NCBI GenBank assembly: GCA_032871835.1
Contig: CM065299.1
Location: 40,808,706 to 40,872,705 of the forward strand
Reading direction: 5' to 3'
Length of the DNA stretch: 64,000 nt
DNA from: Dipteronia dyeriana
Taxonomy: Eukaryota; Streptophyta; Magnoliopsida; Sapindales; Sapindaceae
Shown here: piece after piece, positions 11,640 to 24,097 of the stretch
How positions within the stretch are numbered: position 1 is the stretch's first letter
How the letters are laid out: the number at the start of each line of letters is the position of its first letter
Notes under the pieces: generated by a model
What the model was told of the DNA's origin: nothing
Databases searched by the model: none
What the model saw: only the letters and a program-made list of their open reading frames with translations
Made by a program: the position numbers and the translations under genes

Positions 11640-12300
11640 GGCTTAAATTATCTTTTCTGAGGTAGACTCCTACATCACTGTTCAGCCCTACGATGATCTG
11701 TTAGTGGTCACATTACAGATCACTAATTACGAGGTCCATCGCGTGCTTATGGATTCCGACAACAGTGTGGATGTCATCTTCAAAGATACTTTGGAAAAAC
11801 TTAACCTGAAGCAGTGGTGCTATAATAGTTGCACAACTCATTTGTATAGTTTCATAGGCGACTCTATCATGCCAGTGGGATAGAAGATACTCCTCGTGAT
11901 CGTAGGATCCTCACCCCTCCAACAAAATATAATGACAAACTTTGTTGTAGTTGACCTTCCAACGGCCTACAATGCAATACTAGGAAAGCCATTCCTATCA
12001 ACCATTAAAGGAGTCTTGTAAGTCTACCATAATAGCTAGAAGTTTCAAGTCGAGAACCAAGTAGACAAGGTACGTGGTGACCAACTAGCTGCCCAAAAAT
12101 GTTATGCGGTCTCTTTTAACCCGAAAGTACTGGCAAGACAATTCTCACAAGTATCAACAATCCAAAACAAGAAAGTATCAATGATGAACTAAAAGGATTC
12201 AAAGCCTACTGATCACTCAGAAGTGATTCCCAGATCACGGAGGAAAAAGACCAAGGGAGAGAATGGGCCAGCAGATAACCTGTAGACAGGTTAAAAGTAG
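11640..12300 (+). pseudogene. T1 protease remnant
   Basis: Aspartic protease region between gag and reverse transcriptase. Visible motifs are DDLLVVTLQITNYEVHRVL, then LMDSDNSVDVIF where the family has D-S/T-G-S-S (glycine replaced by aspartate), then FVVVDLPTAYNAILGKPFL near 11940-12000. The last is the typical C-terminal ILGRP/ILGKP motif of gypsy proteases. Stops occur at about 11644 and 11881. With the catalytic glycine lost the enzyme would be inactive even without stops. Confidence 0.8.
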
Positions 12301-13640
12301 TCTTGGTCAGAAACGATAACCCGACCAAGGTGGTGAAGGTCGGGGTTGCACTCGAAGCTGGGTTAAAAGAGGGATTGATCACAATGCTCTGGGAGTTCAA
12401 CGATATTTTTGCATGTAGTCATGATGAGATGCCAGGGATCCCCATGTCTTTGGCATCCCACAGGTTGGCGATCAATCCCACCATCAAACTTGTCAAACAA
12501 AAGAGGCAACACTTCAATGCAGAGAGAAATGTCTTAATCTATGAGGAGGTTGACAAGTTGATTATGGACGGTTTCATTAGGGAAGCCCGATATCCTGACT
12601 GGCTTGCCAACATGGTAATGGTCACTAAGGTAAATGGGAAATGGAGAATGCGTGTCAACTATACTGATCTCAATTGAGCATGCCCAAAGGATAGTTTTCT
12701 CCTCCCAAAAATCGATCAACTGGTTGAATCCACTGCAGGGAACAAGCTCTTGAGCTTTATGAACGCATTCTCGGGGTATAACCAGATCATGATGTACCTA
12801 GCCGACTACTACAAGACCGGTTTCATCACCGAGCAAGATCTATATTGCTACAAGGTGATGTCATTCAGGCTTAAGAATGTCGGAGCTATATACCAGCGGC
12901 TGGTCAATCGACTTTTCAAGCACGAAATTGGATGGTCGATGGAAGTATACGTCGATGACATGATCACCAAGTCACAAACCACATAAGAACATCTTGAAGA
13001 CCTTTGTAAAACCTTTCTAATCTTGAGGGAAAACCAGAAGCGCCTAAACCCAACCAAATGTGCATTCGGGAAAACTACGGGAAAGTTGTTGGTCATTATA
13101 GTCAACGAGAGAGGTATTAAGGATAATCCGAAAAAAATCAGAGCAATCCTGGACTTGGATTCCCCAACTTCTCTAAAGCAGGTACAGGTCCTGACAGGGA
13201 GTATTGCAACTCTTAATCTGTTCATCTCTCGTTCCACATATAAGTGTCTTCCTTTCTTCAGAATCATCAAACAAGGGAAGAAAATGAAATGAGATCAAGA
13301 AAGTGAGCAGGCTTTTCGAGCTTTAAAGGAGTACTTCACCACCCTACCGCCTTTAGTCAAACCGATCCCCGGTGAGGAGCTCCAGATTTACCTGGCTGTC
13401 TCTGAAATAGCAATAATCGGGGCTTTGGTCGATGAGTGTGGAGATAGAGTGCAGCGACCCATTTACTATGTTAGCCATGCACTGACCAATCAAGAAAAAA
13501 ACTACACCCTTCTAGAGAATCTCGTATTTGCCTTAGTCACCTCAACTAGAAAGTTACGGCCTTACTTCCAAGCTCACTCGGTTGTAGAGGTCGGATATAT
13601 CCAGAAGGTTAACTTTGTAGGCCTTGGAGCTTAGTCAGTT
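12300..13640 (+). pseudogene. T1 reverse transcriptase and first RNase H
   Basis: Three open segments (12303-12677, 12750-12986, 13023-13292) carry the Ty3/gypsy RT in one order: HRLAINPTIKLVKQKR, VDKLIMDGFIREARYPDWLANMVMV, KWRMRVNYTDLN, then FSGYNQIMM and the catalytic YVDD at 12948-12959. They are separated by single stops (12675, 12984). The first RNase H follows (13370-13630: GALVDECGDRVQRPIYYVSHAL, NYTLLENLVFALV). The enzyme copies genomic RNA into DNA. A stop every 70-120 codons means this copy is dead. Confidence 0.9.
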
Positions 13641-13789
13641 AGATTTGAAGTATAAGGCCAGAATTGCCATCAATGCCCAAGATTTAGCTGATTTCGTGAA
13701 AGAATTCTCAGCGCTCCCAAGCTAGAGGACTTTCGTATTATCAGATCTAGCCCTAGAAAAGCCCGTAGAGCCTAACGATTCTCGAAAGA

Positions 13790-14200
13790 TTACAAAGCAT
13801 GGATCCTCTACATAGATGGAGCTTCCAAACAGGCTGAGGGGAGGGGAAGCTGGCATAGTTTTAATAGATCAAGAGAAGACTGAAGTCCACTACTACTTTA
13901 GGTTCGAGTTCAAGGCTACCAACAATAAGACAAAGTATGAAGTGCTCATAGCAGGGATGAAGGCAGCCATCGAGCTTAGAGTCGGCTATCTAAATTACTG
14001 GTAGTCAATCATGTTTCTGGGATATACAAAGTAAAAGGAGATAACATGATTGCATACTTGAAACAAGTTCAGCAGCTCAAACATAAATTTAAAGGATTCA
14101 GGATCGAACAGATACCTCGACAACAGATTCATCGAGTATATGTTTTGGCCAAGATAGTTGCGAATTGGGGCAAGGCCTTACCTAGGTGAGTTCCTCTTCA
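13790..14200 (+). pseudogene. T1 second (Tat-type) RNase H
   Basis: A second RNase H-like domain lies between the first RNase H and integrase. Visible pieces are WILYIDGAS near 13800 and GEAGIVLIDQEKTEV… with FEFKATNNKTKYEVLIAGMKAAIEL (13846-13980). The NNKTKYE block corresponds to the NNEAEYE motif of the extra RNase H known from Tat elements. A small frameshift lies near 13830, and further stops follow 14002. This domain is the main ground for assigning T1 to the Tat lineage. Confidence 0.8.
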
Positions 14201-14237
14201 GGTGATTTCCTAGCAAAATATAACAGAGTGGAGAAAT

Positions 14238-15153
14238 ATGCCCTGTAGAGCAACAACCGTGCTGGATGGATCCCATGGTTGTTACCTCCAGGAAAGAAAG
14301 CTCCTAGATGAGCCCGACCAAGCTCGGAGAATCAAGAGAGCTTCTGTCCGGTATTGTTTAAAGGGTGGGTACCTCTACAAAAGAGTCAAGTCTCTCCATT
14401 TGCTTCGATGCTTACATTCCGATGATGCTAGATGGGCGCTGAGAGAGGTTCATACTGGGGACTGTTGAAATCACATTGGTGGAGAGGCTCTAGCTTACCA
14501 GGTGCTTCGTATTGAATACTATTGGTCGACTTTCCACCATGATGTAAATGGGTTTGTCCAATCTTACGAGCCGTGTCAAATTACCTCCAACCTAAGTCGT
14601 CTACCCCTTAAACGATTGTCCTCGACCATTTCACCTTACCCGTTTGCTATATGAGGGGTTGACCTAATCAGACCGTTTCCTGTAACCACTAGACAAGTGA
14701 AGCATACCATCGTCACCATTGATTACTTCACAAGGTGGGTCGAGGCAGGCCCCTTTTCCCAAATCTCGGAGGAAAATAATACCAAGTTCATTAAGACAAA
14801 CGTGGTATGCAAGTTCGGTACACCTCTAGACATAATCACCGACCTTGGAAAGCAATTTGATAATATGATGTTCATAGATTATTATAAGAGGTTGGGTATC
14901 AACCTCTGGTTAGCGTCGATGGCTCCTACGTAAACCAACGGATTGGTCTAAGCAACAAACAAAACCATTATGAAGCTGCTGGAAAGGAAGCTACAACAAA
15001 AGAAGGGAAAGTGGGTTGAAGAGATTCTCGAGGTCCTCTGGGTATATCGAACCACAAGAAGGACCGCAACCGAAGAAAAACCCTATTCTTTAGCTTTCTT
15101 GGTTAAAGTTATCCTTCTCATAAAACATAAGATGACCTCATTCAGGGTACAAC
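14238..15153 (+). pseudogene. T1 integrase, part 1 (zinc finger and core)
   Basis: Zinc-binding part: LREVHTGDC, then a stop, NHIGGEALAYQVLR and YYW (14440-14530), with CQ near 14575. Core: VDLIRPFPV (14655), FTRWVEAGPFSQ (14725), FGTPLDIITDLGKQFDN (14815-14865). The catalytic glutamate position after NGLV (14948-14953) is now TAA. The frame ends at TSFRVQL, where C2 is inserted; ACAAC at 15149-15153 is the left target duplication. The C-terminal part resumes at 36386. Integrase would join the DNA copy to the host chromosome; this copy cannot. Confidence 0.88.
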
Positions 15154-17318
15154 TGTAGGTTCAAGACGGTTCAAAACGCAACAGAAGCATGAGAAAAAAA
15201 AATTAGGGTTTGCGTATATAAAAAAAAATCCCTTTTAACAACAAGAACCTTAACCCTAGATTAATTGATGTATGTAAAAAGTATCGTACCTTTTTTTTTC
15301 GTGACGATTGAACTAGCGTCGAATTGAATCTGCAAGATCTTCCAATCCAATCACGAACGTGAATCACCTAGCAGTGTGGGCTCCCTTTCTTTAAATTGTA
15401 TACCTGATGATGGAAACAAACACAATCTTCTTCTTTGTTAGTTACAATAATCTTCCAAGAGAAAAACCAAGAATGTCCTGTCACTTTTGAATTATCAATC
15501 AATTTGATTAAAAATCGCGTGAACCTTAATTCGATGTTGTACACAAAACCCTTTTGATACAAAGGATACTTGTGTACTATTGAAAACAAAAATGTTCCCA
15601 CTTTTCTCTATGCTTGGCCGAATTCTTCACACAATGAGTTGGACGAAGTTTTTTTTTTGTATATAACAATAAAAATAAATAAATAACATTTTTTTCACAC
15701 CAAATCCTCTCCTAAGAAGGATTTACTTGGTGGTTAAGAATCCTATCCTTAGGTGGATTTACTTGGTGGTTAATAATCCTTTTCCAAAAGGAATTCTTTC
15801 CTACACCAAGACTCCTAATCCAACTCAATAGTGTATTTGTAACTATATTAAAGACTTCCTAATTTGATTAGATAAATAATTCTTTTTATTTATCTACTTA
15901 TCAAATATAGTCTTTAATATTAATTGTACTACCAACAATAGTATAATATTAGGAGACCATCTTCTAGTATAATTTTTTTTTGACTTTTAATTAAATAATT
16001 AATTAATCAAAAAATTAATTAATTTCCAATTAATTAAATAATAAAATAAAAAATAATATATTTAAGCTATTCTTAATTGCCTTGCCGCCCAACACATGTA
16101 TATAGGCCATATATTATTTTTCTTATTTTATTAAATCTATTGAACCTTAATAAAAAAGTCCACATGTGAACTAGACCCATTCTTATATAAAGAAACAAGT
16201 TCACATGCCTTAACACAATTCTAGATGGACCCCTAAATTGGTCCGATAGAATATATCAAGTGAACCATGCAAGTTCGTGTGGATTGGGGATCTTGACGGG
16301 CTATCTAAATTTAAGCTCCAATAGACACAACCCAATCAAAGTAACAAATGATTCACTTAGGTCCAATCTATTTAATTTTATTTCATTCCACTAAAGAACT
16401 AAAATTGAACTCTTAAATAAAGATAGAATAAGTTGATGTTACTCATTCATACCCTAGACAATCTTATTGGAGAAAGTGTATCCTCGTGAAGAATACCAGT
16501 AATTGCCAAGAGCACATAGACCGCCTATAGCTCTCCAAGTTACCATATTTACTCATATGACCACATTTTGAACTTGGATATTTTGACTTGTCCAGAAGCC
16601 ATGTTTCAATAGACACTATTGAAAACTTAACGTTAAGATTTAATATCCAATACCTCAAAACATCCATATGATGGTATTCTACTCTCATTCAATAAATGTA
16701 GCCACGATGTCCATATCAATAAATGAAGTTCTCTCTCGATTAACAAATGAATACCATCAAACTATCGAGAATAGACTATGCTATATAATCGTAATCATTG
16801 ATAGCTCAGGTGATAACACTTGCAACTATAAGTCCATCATTTATCTCAGGATTGAGATAGACTCTCTGATTGTCTTCAAATGAAAACTTTTATCCTTTGA
16901 CGGTTCTAGATAAAGTATTTCATTTTGATCCTATTCAATGCACCCAGTGCACTAGATTATTTTGCCCAAAGACAACACACTTTGATGATTTTATACTCAT
17001 CATAACACATTTGATCCCAATCAAATGCTAGGAAAAGAATCAACAACTTTGACAAGATAAAAGCGCCCAACCTTTTATCTTAAGTTGTGAATATGTTTCA
17101 CGACTAACTAAAGAATTGTATCTACCTCATACATACCAAGATGCATGAACAATTCTTCTTTTCTCATAGTCTTTTGACCTTATGATTATTTACTTTTGAC
17201 AATTATAATAATTAAACTATAAATGCTATAAGATTTGTTAAAATAGAAATCACTTTATTAATATGAAAAGATTGTCGAATACATTATTATACTTTTGCTA
17301 TCGAGCATAATCCTAACA
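15154..17318 (-). repeat. C2 3' LTR (2165 bp)
   Basis: On the minus strand it begins TGTTAGGATTATGC at 17318 and ends …CTACA at 15154. It matches 34167-36380 along its length. On its 5' side lies the purine tract GTGAGAGAT (17319-17327), the same sequence as in C1. Confidence 0.92.
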
Positions 17319-17329
17319 ATCTCTCACTT

Positions 17330-19359
17330 GCTCTATTGCAAAAGTGTCATATCTCTCATTCCCATGTTCTCTAGATGCCGATCAAAACACTTTTTTGGAA
17401 GAGCCTTATAAAGGGATCCTCTAGATTTTCTATTGATGCGATCATGGTAATCGTCACGTCACCCCTATGCACAATTTCCCTCAGAAGGTGATACTTTTTT
17501 TTTCAATGTGTTTCCATCTCTTATGACTTTTTGGTTCTCTCGAATTAGCCACTGCTCCATTATTGTCACAATAGATAGTGATCTGCTTATTCGCAACAGG
17601 AACCACTTCCAAGAATCAGGAATTGGCGAAGCCAGACAACCTCTTTAGCAGCCTCGCATGCGGCAACATACTCGGCTTCCATGGTGGAATCGGCAATACA
17701 AGATTGCTTGATACTCCTCCATATGACTGCCCTTCCTCCAATAGTAAACACAAATCCTGATGTTGATCTCCTGGAGTCAGAATCTGACTGAAAATTAGAA
17801 TCTGTATACCCAACGGGAATTAAATCCCCTCCAGAGTATACAAGCATATAATCTCTCGTTCTCCTAAGATACTTGAAAATATGCTTACCTGCCGTCCAGT
17901 GATCAAGACCAGGTTTCGACTGAAACCTGCTAACTATACCCATAACAAAACAAATATTTGGTCTAGTGTAGAGCATTGCATACATGAGACTTTCAACTGC
18001 CGATGCATATGGAACCCTACTCATGAATGGCTCTTCATGCTCATTCTTAGGAACTTGTTCCTTAGAAAGTTTGATTCCATGTCTGAAAGGTAACATACCA
18101 TTCTTGGAATCTTGCATGGAAAACCTAGACAAGATTTTATCTTTGTATAAAGCTTGGGATAATGCAATCATTCTATTCTTTCTATCCCTTATAACTTGGA
18201 TACCAAGAATATAACTTGCTTTTCCTAAGTCCTTCATAACAAATTGTTTTGCTAACCATTCTTTTATTGATATCAATACACCTACATCATTTTCGATGAG
18301 TAGTATATCATCAACGTAAAGAACTAGGAAAACCAACTTGTCGCTTTTAATCCTTTTGTATACACAAGGTTCACCAAGGTTTGAGTAAGTCCAAAACTTT
18401 TAATGGCTTGATCAAACCTTACGTTCCAGGATCTGGATGCTTGCTTCAATCCATATATGGATCTTTGCAACTTGCATACCCTTTCCTTTTGGCCCTTTTC
18501 AATGAATCCTTCCGGTTGCATCATATAGATGCTTTCGTCAAGATTTCCATTAAGGAAAGTTGTCTTGATGTCCATTTGCCAAATCTCTAGGTCTAGAGAT
18601 GCCACAATGGATAAGAGTATCCTAATGGATTTAAGCATGGCCACATGAGAGAAGGTTTCTTCATAATCGATACCTTCCTTCTGTGTATAACCTTTAGCTA
18701 CCAATCTAGCTTTAAAGGTTTCCACCTTTCCATCCATTTCTCTTTTCCTCTTGTATACCCACTTACACCCAATGGGTTTTATCGTTTTAGGCAAGTCTAC
18801 AAGAGATCAGACTTTGTTTTTTAACATAGTTTCAATTTAGGATTGCATTGACTTTTGCCAATGGCGACAATCAACATCTTCCATTGCTTCCTTGTAAGTA
18901 TAGAGGTCAACGTCATCCGAAAGATTCTCTACAGATTCTCCTAGACCAATGTATCTCTCGGATTGTCTAACAACCCTCCCACTACGATGAGGTATGGTAG
19001 ATTTTTGTTCTTGTGTTGGTACGCAACTTACAATTGGGTTTGGTTGCGAAACGTTTTATGGAATTGTATCTCCTAAAAGCTCATTCAATACAATTATACT
19101 TTTAGGCAGAAAATTATTCATATTGTCATTTTCCAGAAATTTAACATTTGTTGAAATAAATACTTTAAGATCTGAAGGACTATAAAAATAATATCCTTTT
19201 ATTCCTTTTGGATACCCTACAAATATTCATGTTTCTGAAAAGGACTCCATCTTTTCTATCTTTCCTTTTAACATGTGCGTAGGACATTCAAATATCATTA
19301 AGTGTTGTAAACTAGGCTTTCGCCCGGTCCACAACTCATGCGGTGTTTTTATGCCCCTT
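17330..19359 (-). pseudogene. C2 pol, C-terminal half (RT and RNase H)
   Basis: This is the best preserved Angela-type coding part. 18324-18794 encodes the RT N-terminal half (KPIGCKWVYKRKREMDGK, ARLVAKGYTQKEGIDYEETF, KTTFLNGNLDE, QRSIYGLKQASRSW). 17587-18336 encodes 249 residues with the intact catalytic YVDD (18307-18318) and RNase H (TDSNFQSDSDSRRSTSGFVF, DSTMEAEYVAACEAAKEVVWL). One frameshift at about 18330 separates them. The RNase H tail continues with breaks to about 17330. Upstream, KTPHELW marks the integrase C-terminal side at 19340-19359, where the inversion breakpoint cuts the gene. The missing upstream part lies at 24098-24970 on the other strand. Confidence 0.92.
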
Positions 19360-19401
19360 TATTGATTTCTTGAGTAGCTTGGTTGCACTTATGGTATATT
19401 G

Positions 19402-21440
19402 TGTTAGGATTATGCTCGATAGCAAGAGTGTAATATAGTAATTAACAATCTTTTCATATGAATAAAGTGATTTCTAGTTTAACAAATCTTATAGCATTTA
19501 TAGTTTAATTATTATAATTGTCAAAAGTAAATAATCATAAGGTCAAAAGACTATAAGAAAAGAAGAATTGTTCATACATCTAGATATGTATGAGGTAGAC
19601 ACAATTCTTTAGTTAGTCTTGAATAATATTCACAACTTAAGACAGAAGGCTGGGCGCCTTTATCTTGTCAAAGTTGTAGATTCTTGGTCTAGCATTTGAG
19701 TGGGATCAAATGTGTTATGATGAGTCTAAAATCATCAAAGTGTGGTGTCTTTGGGCAAAAGAACCAAGTGCACTAGGTGCATTGAATATGATCAAAATGA
19801 AATACTTTATCTAGAACCGTCAATGGATAAAAGTTTTCATTTGAAGACAATCAGAGAGTATATCTTAATCCTGAGATAAATGATGAACTTATGGTTGCAA
19901 ATGTTATCATTTGAGCTATCAATGAGTACGATTATATAGCATAGTCTATCCTCGATAGTTTGGTGGTATTCATTTGTTAATCGATAGAGGACTTTATTGA
20001 ATGAGTAGAATACCATCATATGGATTGAATGAGTAGAATACCATCATATGGGGTCCATCTAGAATTGTATTGAGGCATGTGAACTTGTTTCTTTTTGTAA
20101 GAATAGGTCTAGTTCACATGTGGACTTTTTATTAAGGTCCAATGGATTTAATAAAATGAGAAAAATAATATATGGCCTTTATACTAGGTATGGGCGGCAA
20201 AGGCTATGGTGAATAGCTTTAATATATTATTTTTATTTTATTATTATTTAATTAAATGGAAATTAATTAATTTGTTGATTAATTAATTATTTAATTAAAA
20301 GTCAAAATCTTTTCCTATTAGGAGATGGTCTCCTAAAACTATATTATTGTTGGTAGTATAGTTAATGTTAAAGACTATATTTGATAAGTAGATAAATAAA
20401 AGGAGTTATTTATCTAATCAAATTAGGAAGTCTTTAATATGGTTACAAACACACTATTGAGTAGGATTAGGAGTCTTGGTGTAGGAAAGAATTCTTTTTG
20501 GAAAAGGATTCTTGGTCACCAAGTAAAACTACTTAGCGGTAGAATTCTTATTTGAAAAGGATTCATAATCACCAAGTTAATCTACCTAAGGATAGGATTC
20601 TTGTCCATCAAGTAATCTTTCTTAGGAAAAATTAAACACTCCTAATCTACTTCAAACAAGGGAAATTCGACCAACACAATATATAGATAAAGGAGTAGTT
20701 AGTTTTCTTCTAAGACAAGGATTCTAACTACCAAATAAATCCACCTAAGGAAAGGATTCTTGCCAACCAAGTGAATCCTTCTTAAGAAAGGATTTATGAA
20801 CCTATATATACGTGGATGATGAATTCGGCCAGCCCTAAGGCATTAGAGAGGAATTTCGGCCAAGCCATATTTTTCTTAGTGAAGAATTCGGCTATCATAG
20901 AATTTTGAGGGAGAAAAATCTGATTTTACTCTAGACAAAATTCAATCTTCTCTAAGCAATAGTGTGTGAATTCGGCCAAGTAGAGAAAAAGGAGAACGTT
21001 TTTGTATTCGATAGTATACTAATATCCTTTACATCAAAAGGGTTTTGTGTACAACATCGAATCAAGGTTCACGCGAGTTACAATCAAATTGATTGATAAT
21101 TCACAAGTGACTGAACGTTCTTGGATTTTCTCTCTTGGAGGATATTTGTAACTAACAAAGAAAAGATATTTGCTTTGTCTCCATCCTCAGGAATACAATT
21201 TAAAGAAAGGGAGCCCGCACTCCTAGGTGATTCACGTTCGTGATTGGATTGGAAGATCTTGCGGAATTGATTCAGCGCTTGTTCAATCGTCACGCGAAAA
21301 AGGTATGATTCTTTTATATACATCAATTAATCTAGGGCTAAGGTTCTCGTTGCATAGAAGGGAAAATTTTATTTATATGCAAACCCTAATTTCATTTTTA
21401 ACACGCTTCCACTGCGTTTCTAAACCGTTTTTTCCGTACA
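19402..21440 (+). repeat. Solo Angela-type LTR (2039 bp)
   Basis: Begins TGTTAGGATTATGC and ends TTCCGTACA, aligning end to end with the C2 LTRs in the opposite direction. It is flanked by TATTG at 19397-19401 and 21441-21445, an exact 5-bp duplication. There is no internal sequence, so it is a solo LTR, the product expected from recombination between the two LTRs of one element. It lies within the C3 3' tail. Confidence 0.93.
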
Positions 21441-22514
21441 TATTGTATTTTCTTAAATAAGTGTGAAGCTTTGACTACAATCCATGTCATATTTATGTTC
21501 AAACAAGAATTTTTGGACTAATAGATATACATTGGAAGTACATGTTAAATGACCTATAATTATCCCCATGACATGATGATTCTTAAATGACATGCTAATG
21601 AAAAATGATAAAGCATGATTTGTTGATTGCAATTGTTAAATGAAACACATTGTGTGAAACAAACTAGTGAGACTAAAATGTTTAATCAATGTCTCTTCTT
21701 CTTTATTAGTTGAACATGGCTATTATCATACGGGTATCCACCCGGAAAAATCAAATAGGGTGCAAAGTTGCTCATGCCTTGTTTAACTTTTAAAGTTGGA
21801 TATAGTGCTTTTAAAACTTGATATTTATAGAACTCTATATCCTTGCTTCTCTCATGACAAATGGTGAAATTGGTTTGAATTATATTGGAAACCTTTGTCA
21901 TTTGCTTTGCCAAATACCATTGTTTTTGGACTTGAATACAACATGTCTTGTATGCAAAGCATTTTTTGATTCACATATTGTCTTCAAATAAATCTCCTTG
22001 TGTCTCTCCTATCAATTGAGATTTCATAAATGTGGCTTAGATAATTATGCAACAATCTTGTATGCTCTTTTCTTTCTTTGCCTTGAGTGACCCGGTTGGG
22101 GACTTCTCCTTTGACTATATCATGATAAAAAGGGGGAGTAGTGTTGGCTAAAATAGAGTAGCATGTGTTGGTTTGAAATGGGAGTTTACATGTAAGGAGA
22201 GAGATTACATGTAGGGGGAGTAACCTGTTGAAGGGGAACATTGCAAGAGCATTTCATGATATGATACTCATATTTCTAAATGCAAATGCTTTTGTTTTAT
22301 ATTCACTTGATCATCTCACATGCACTTGGTTTGGAAAGCGTATTTGTGCTTGCCTTGTGTGTAGGATTGATAGTTTTACAAGAGATTGAAGACTTGAAGT
22401 TTTTTTATGTTTATCTCTTTGTAATGTAGAATATCTTCCCGGTGTTTTTCTATTTTGTTTTGTGAGGATCAATGTGAGTGATGGTTTTGTCACGAAATAA
22501 CCAAAGGGGGAGAT

Positions 22515-24097
22515 TAAAAAGTCCTCATTTGTTTATTGGCTTATTTGGTGAATAACCACATTGTTGGGGTTCATGTAAGGGTAGCTTAGTCTCTCAAGAC
22601 CTCAAGAGGAGAAGCATCAAAGGTAAAATTCTTGTGCTTATTTAATATGAAGAGATAGTTGCACACTCTCACATATTCATGCATAACTCTTGATCTTATA
22701 TGTTGAGTGTTTTCTTGTGTGTATTTTAGTTTAAATGACTCTTGTTGACCTATTTGCATCTTGCTATAAAAGTTGTATGTCATGCTAGGCATTAAAATAG
22801 GATGCAATTTCATCGCTCTTGAACTTATTGTTTTTTGCATTTGAGTGTTGAAAAATTGGCCTTACACTGGTGGTGCGCTACTCGACTAGCGCACCTCACC
22901 AGCGCAACATTAACAGTGGACTGCCGCTAGTCATACGCCACTGAGCTGCGCTGCTGCACCCTCGCCTAATTGAAAAATGTGGGCGTGCGCTGGTGGTGAG
23001 CTACTCGTCTAGTGCAGCCTCACCAGCACAAACATTCCAGAGAATCTGCGCTTGTGTTGCGCTACTGGGATGCGCCACTCGTCCAGCGCCTATTTTAAAA
23101 ATAGGTTGTGCGCTACTTGACCATTGCACGTCACTAGCGCACATAGAGGAAGCTGGAACGTTTTTTCCAAAATGTCCTCACTTTGTTTGGATCTTATATA
23201 CATATATAACGCAATGCCTTAAGGTCGTGTATGAGTTCAGAATATCACATATCTTCCTTAGAACACATTTCAAAGGAAAAACACTTCCAAAAACTCATTT
23301 TTAATCACTCAAAGCATTCCCATGAGCATTAAATCTTCATCTTGCATCATCTAAGTTCATCTAGAGTGCATCTATGGATAGGGTTGCTTCATCATTCTTG
23401 TTTGGTAAGTTCTTAACTATCTTCTTACAAGTTAAGTGTTTTGCTTACTAAACCATCTCTTTAATTATCTGTATGCTCTTAGAATATTCTTAGATACAAA
23501 TTAGAGATTGTTGTGATGCCATGATTGAGTGTTGTATTGTGATAGCTTCATAGGATTGTTTGATCTATGTTTAGCTAAGCTTCTTGAACATGTCATTTAG
23601 CTTTTGATATCTAGGATTGTATTAATTGTCATCTCGTTATCCTAGATAAGCATATAGGGTTTCCTAGCCTTGTTTGTTCATTGAATATCATCATATAATC
23701 ACTTAGGACAATTTATCTCTTCATTGAGAAGTAAGATTTGTGTTGCTTCCGGGAGTAGGTAGCTTAAAGCACAAGAATGATGAACTAGGTTCACTTATAC
23801 CTGGATTAGGTAGTGGTGGAGGATTAAACCGGGATTAGGTTGTAATTCCTTTATCATTAGTGGATTCGAGGTTCTAGTGTGGCGCACTCATCAGCCCATG
23901 GTTTTTCCCATTTGGGGGATTTCCACGTATATCTCAAGTGTTTTTACTATTTCCGCATTTATTACACTTGTGGTATCTTTGTAACTAGATAGGGGTATTT
24001 TCGTCAACTTGACTCTTAACAAAAATCGGGTAAAATTTAATTAAAATCTATTCACCCCCACTCTTGATTAATTTTACACACCATAATATTTGTTTCA
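22515..24097 (+). repeat. C3 3' LTR (1583 bp)
   Basis: Aligns with the reverse complement of 30288-31909. It starts TAAAAAGTCC (the other copy has TGAAAAGTCC, so the terminal TG has mutated) and ends TTTCA. GTTTT follows at 24098-24102 and its complement AAAAC is at 31910-31914, giving the 5-bp target duplication. A GC-rich, hairpin-prone block lies at 22866-23142. Confidence 0.9.

Larger units (their letters stand above)
19360..24097 (+). mobile_element. C3 3' part, inverted, with solo LTR inside
   Basis: This is the 3' portion of C3 on the plus strand: the tail downstream of pol (19360-19401 and 21441-22514) and the 3' LTR (22515-24097). The rest of C3 lies on the minus strand at 24971-31909. 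The two halves are joined head to head because 19360-24970 was inverted. The tail has no reading frame of note and ends in the purine tract AAAGGGGGAGAT (22503-22514). Confidence 0.85.

Noticed and set aside
12300..15153. Possible pararetrovirus (endogenous plant virus) because of RT and RNase H
   Set aside because: Two LTRs, a primer site, a TSD, an integrase and a second RNase H are all those of a Tat-type gypsy element.
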